A stretch of DNA of 63,145 nucleotides, from NCBI GenBank assembly GCA_028101545.1, contig JAOHKZ010000011.1:1-63145 (forward strand), written 5' to 3'. Positions 62,925 to 63,145 of this stretch are shown here, piece by piece. The first letter of the stretch is position 1, and every line of letters starts with the position of its first letter. Both the position numbers and the translations under genes were made by a program. Under the pieces are notes generated by a model that made no database searches, was not told the DNA's origin, and saw nothing but the letters and a program-made list of their open reading frames with translations. Source of the stretch: Opitutales bacterium. GTDB lineage: Bacteria > Verrucomicrobiota > Verrucomicrobiia > Opitutales > Seribacteraceae.

Positions 62925-63145
62925 ATGAAAAACACTATAAAAAAGAATATCCTGTTTATTTATATTAATCTTCTTTCATGCTTTGCTCTCTGGGGAGATG
63001 AAATAATAACCAAAGATGGCTCACGAATCATTGGAGACTTGATTCTTTTTGAAGATGGCAACCTAACCTTTCAGACTGAATTTGCCGGTAAAATTAGAAT
63101 TTCTACAAGCAAAATTAAGTCATTGTTAACTGATAATGCAATTTC
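62925..63145 (+). CDS. Exported DUF481-like protein, 5' part only
   Basis: A frame from ATG 62925, one base after the HIT stop, runs in frame to the window end (73 complete codons) and is cut off. The N-terminus is a signal peptide (MKNTIKKNILFIYINLLSCF). The mature start, EIITKDGSRIIGDLI and NLTFQTEFAGKIRISTSK, resembles the beginning of DUF481 outer-membrane proteins, which open with such a beta-strand module before the barrel. It probably continues the tmk-holB-HIT operon. The assignment rests on only this short stretch. Confidence 0.65.
   Translation, partial: MKNTIKKNILFIYINLLSCFALWGDEIITKDGSRIIGDLILFEDGNLTFQTEFAGKIRISTSKIKSLLTDNAI

Noticed and set aside
1-63145. CRISPR arrays, tRNA or rRNA genes, insertion sequences, integrases, prophage genes.
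   Set aside because: None was recognised on either strand by eye; short repeats, att-like sites or degenerate tRNAs could be missed without a tool.

Overview
The window looks like a piece of a moderately AT-rich chromosome from a marine, free-living Verrucomicrobiota, most likely near the Opitutae/Puniceicoccales. This rests on gene content, not a marker tree. The supporting genes are an LL-diaminopimelate aminotransferase (DapL) route to lysine and peptidoglycan, a Planctomycetes/Verrucomicrobia-type secreted cytochrome c fused to leucine-rich repeats, a PmoA-like DUF6807 protein, PQQ-type beta-propellers, a CSPSR sulfatase, SHD1-repeat and GYF_2 proteins, and many lipoproteins and outer-membrane proteins. 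The cell is Gram-negative (TolQ/TolR, Pal-like lipoproteins, a beta-barrel candidate, a DUF374 acyltransferase). No rRNA, tRNA, CRISPR array, insertion sequence, integrase or phage gene was seen, and no gap between genes exceeds 300 bases.

Layout. 0-3.6 kb: Cdd1-type helix-hairpin-helix protein, small membrane protein, stand-alone LON domain, CNT nucleoside transporter, a possible 23-residue lipoprotein and an SDR gene broken by an in-frame TGA. 3.6-9.6 kb: dapL, an ABC-2 exporter pair, a lipid A-type acyltransferase, two unknown envelope proteins and a LysM amidase. 9.6-17.7 kb: enoyl reductase-like MDR protein coupled to a secreted esterase, then secreted proteins (HEAT-like, beta-propeller, cytochrome c-LRR, DUF6807), a DMT permease and a CbiX-like protein. 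17.8-21.7 kb: two tandem Pal-like OmpA lipoproteins and a phnDCE-type importer. 21.7-28.2 kb: M20 and M48 peptidases, purH, and an apaG-beta-CASP nuclease-rph operon. 28.2-35.8 kb: GYF/YwqK-like protein, methyltransferase-like protein, prenyl synthase, DUF4013, FmdB, DJ-1, an alcohol dehydrogenase and a TPR-FKBP fusion. 35.9-49 kb: sulfatase, purU, carB, a Cys-rich exported protein, gltX, glnS, an MFS permease and a Gfo/Idh/MocA dehydrogenase. 49-63.1 kb: another beta-propeller, sufT, sppA, a large conserved protein of unknown function, a five-gene tolQ-tolR-glcD-SHD1-nuclease operon, and a pfkB-tmk-holB-HIT operon running into a DUF481-like gene cut by the window end.

The genes mix housekeeping (purine and pyrimidine synthesis, tRNA charging, DNA replication, RNA 3' processing) with polysaccharide- and envelope-oriented accessory functions (sulfatase, esterase, propellers, dehydrogenase plus permease). 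Many neighbours overlap by 4 bases (ATGA), so translational coupling is common. Several genes appear to use TTG or GTG starts. I saw no obvious defence system or biosynthetic cluster. The most unusual items are the SHD1 protein in the tol operon, the degenerate two-domain CbiX protein, the two-module Cys-rich exported protein, the TPR-FKBP fusion and the interrupted SDR gene.
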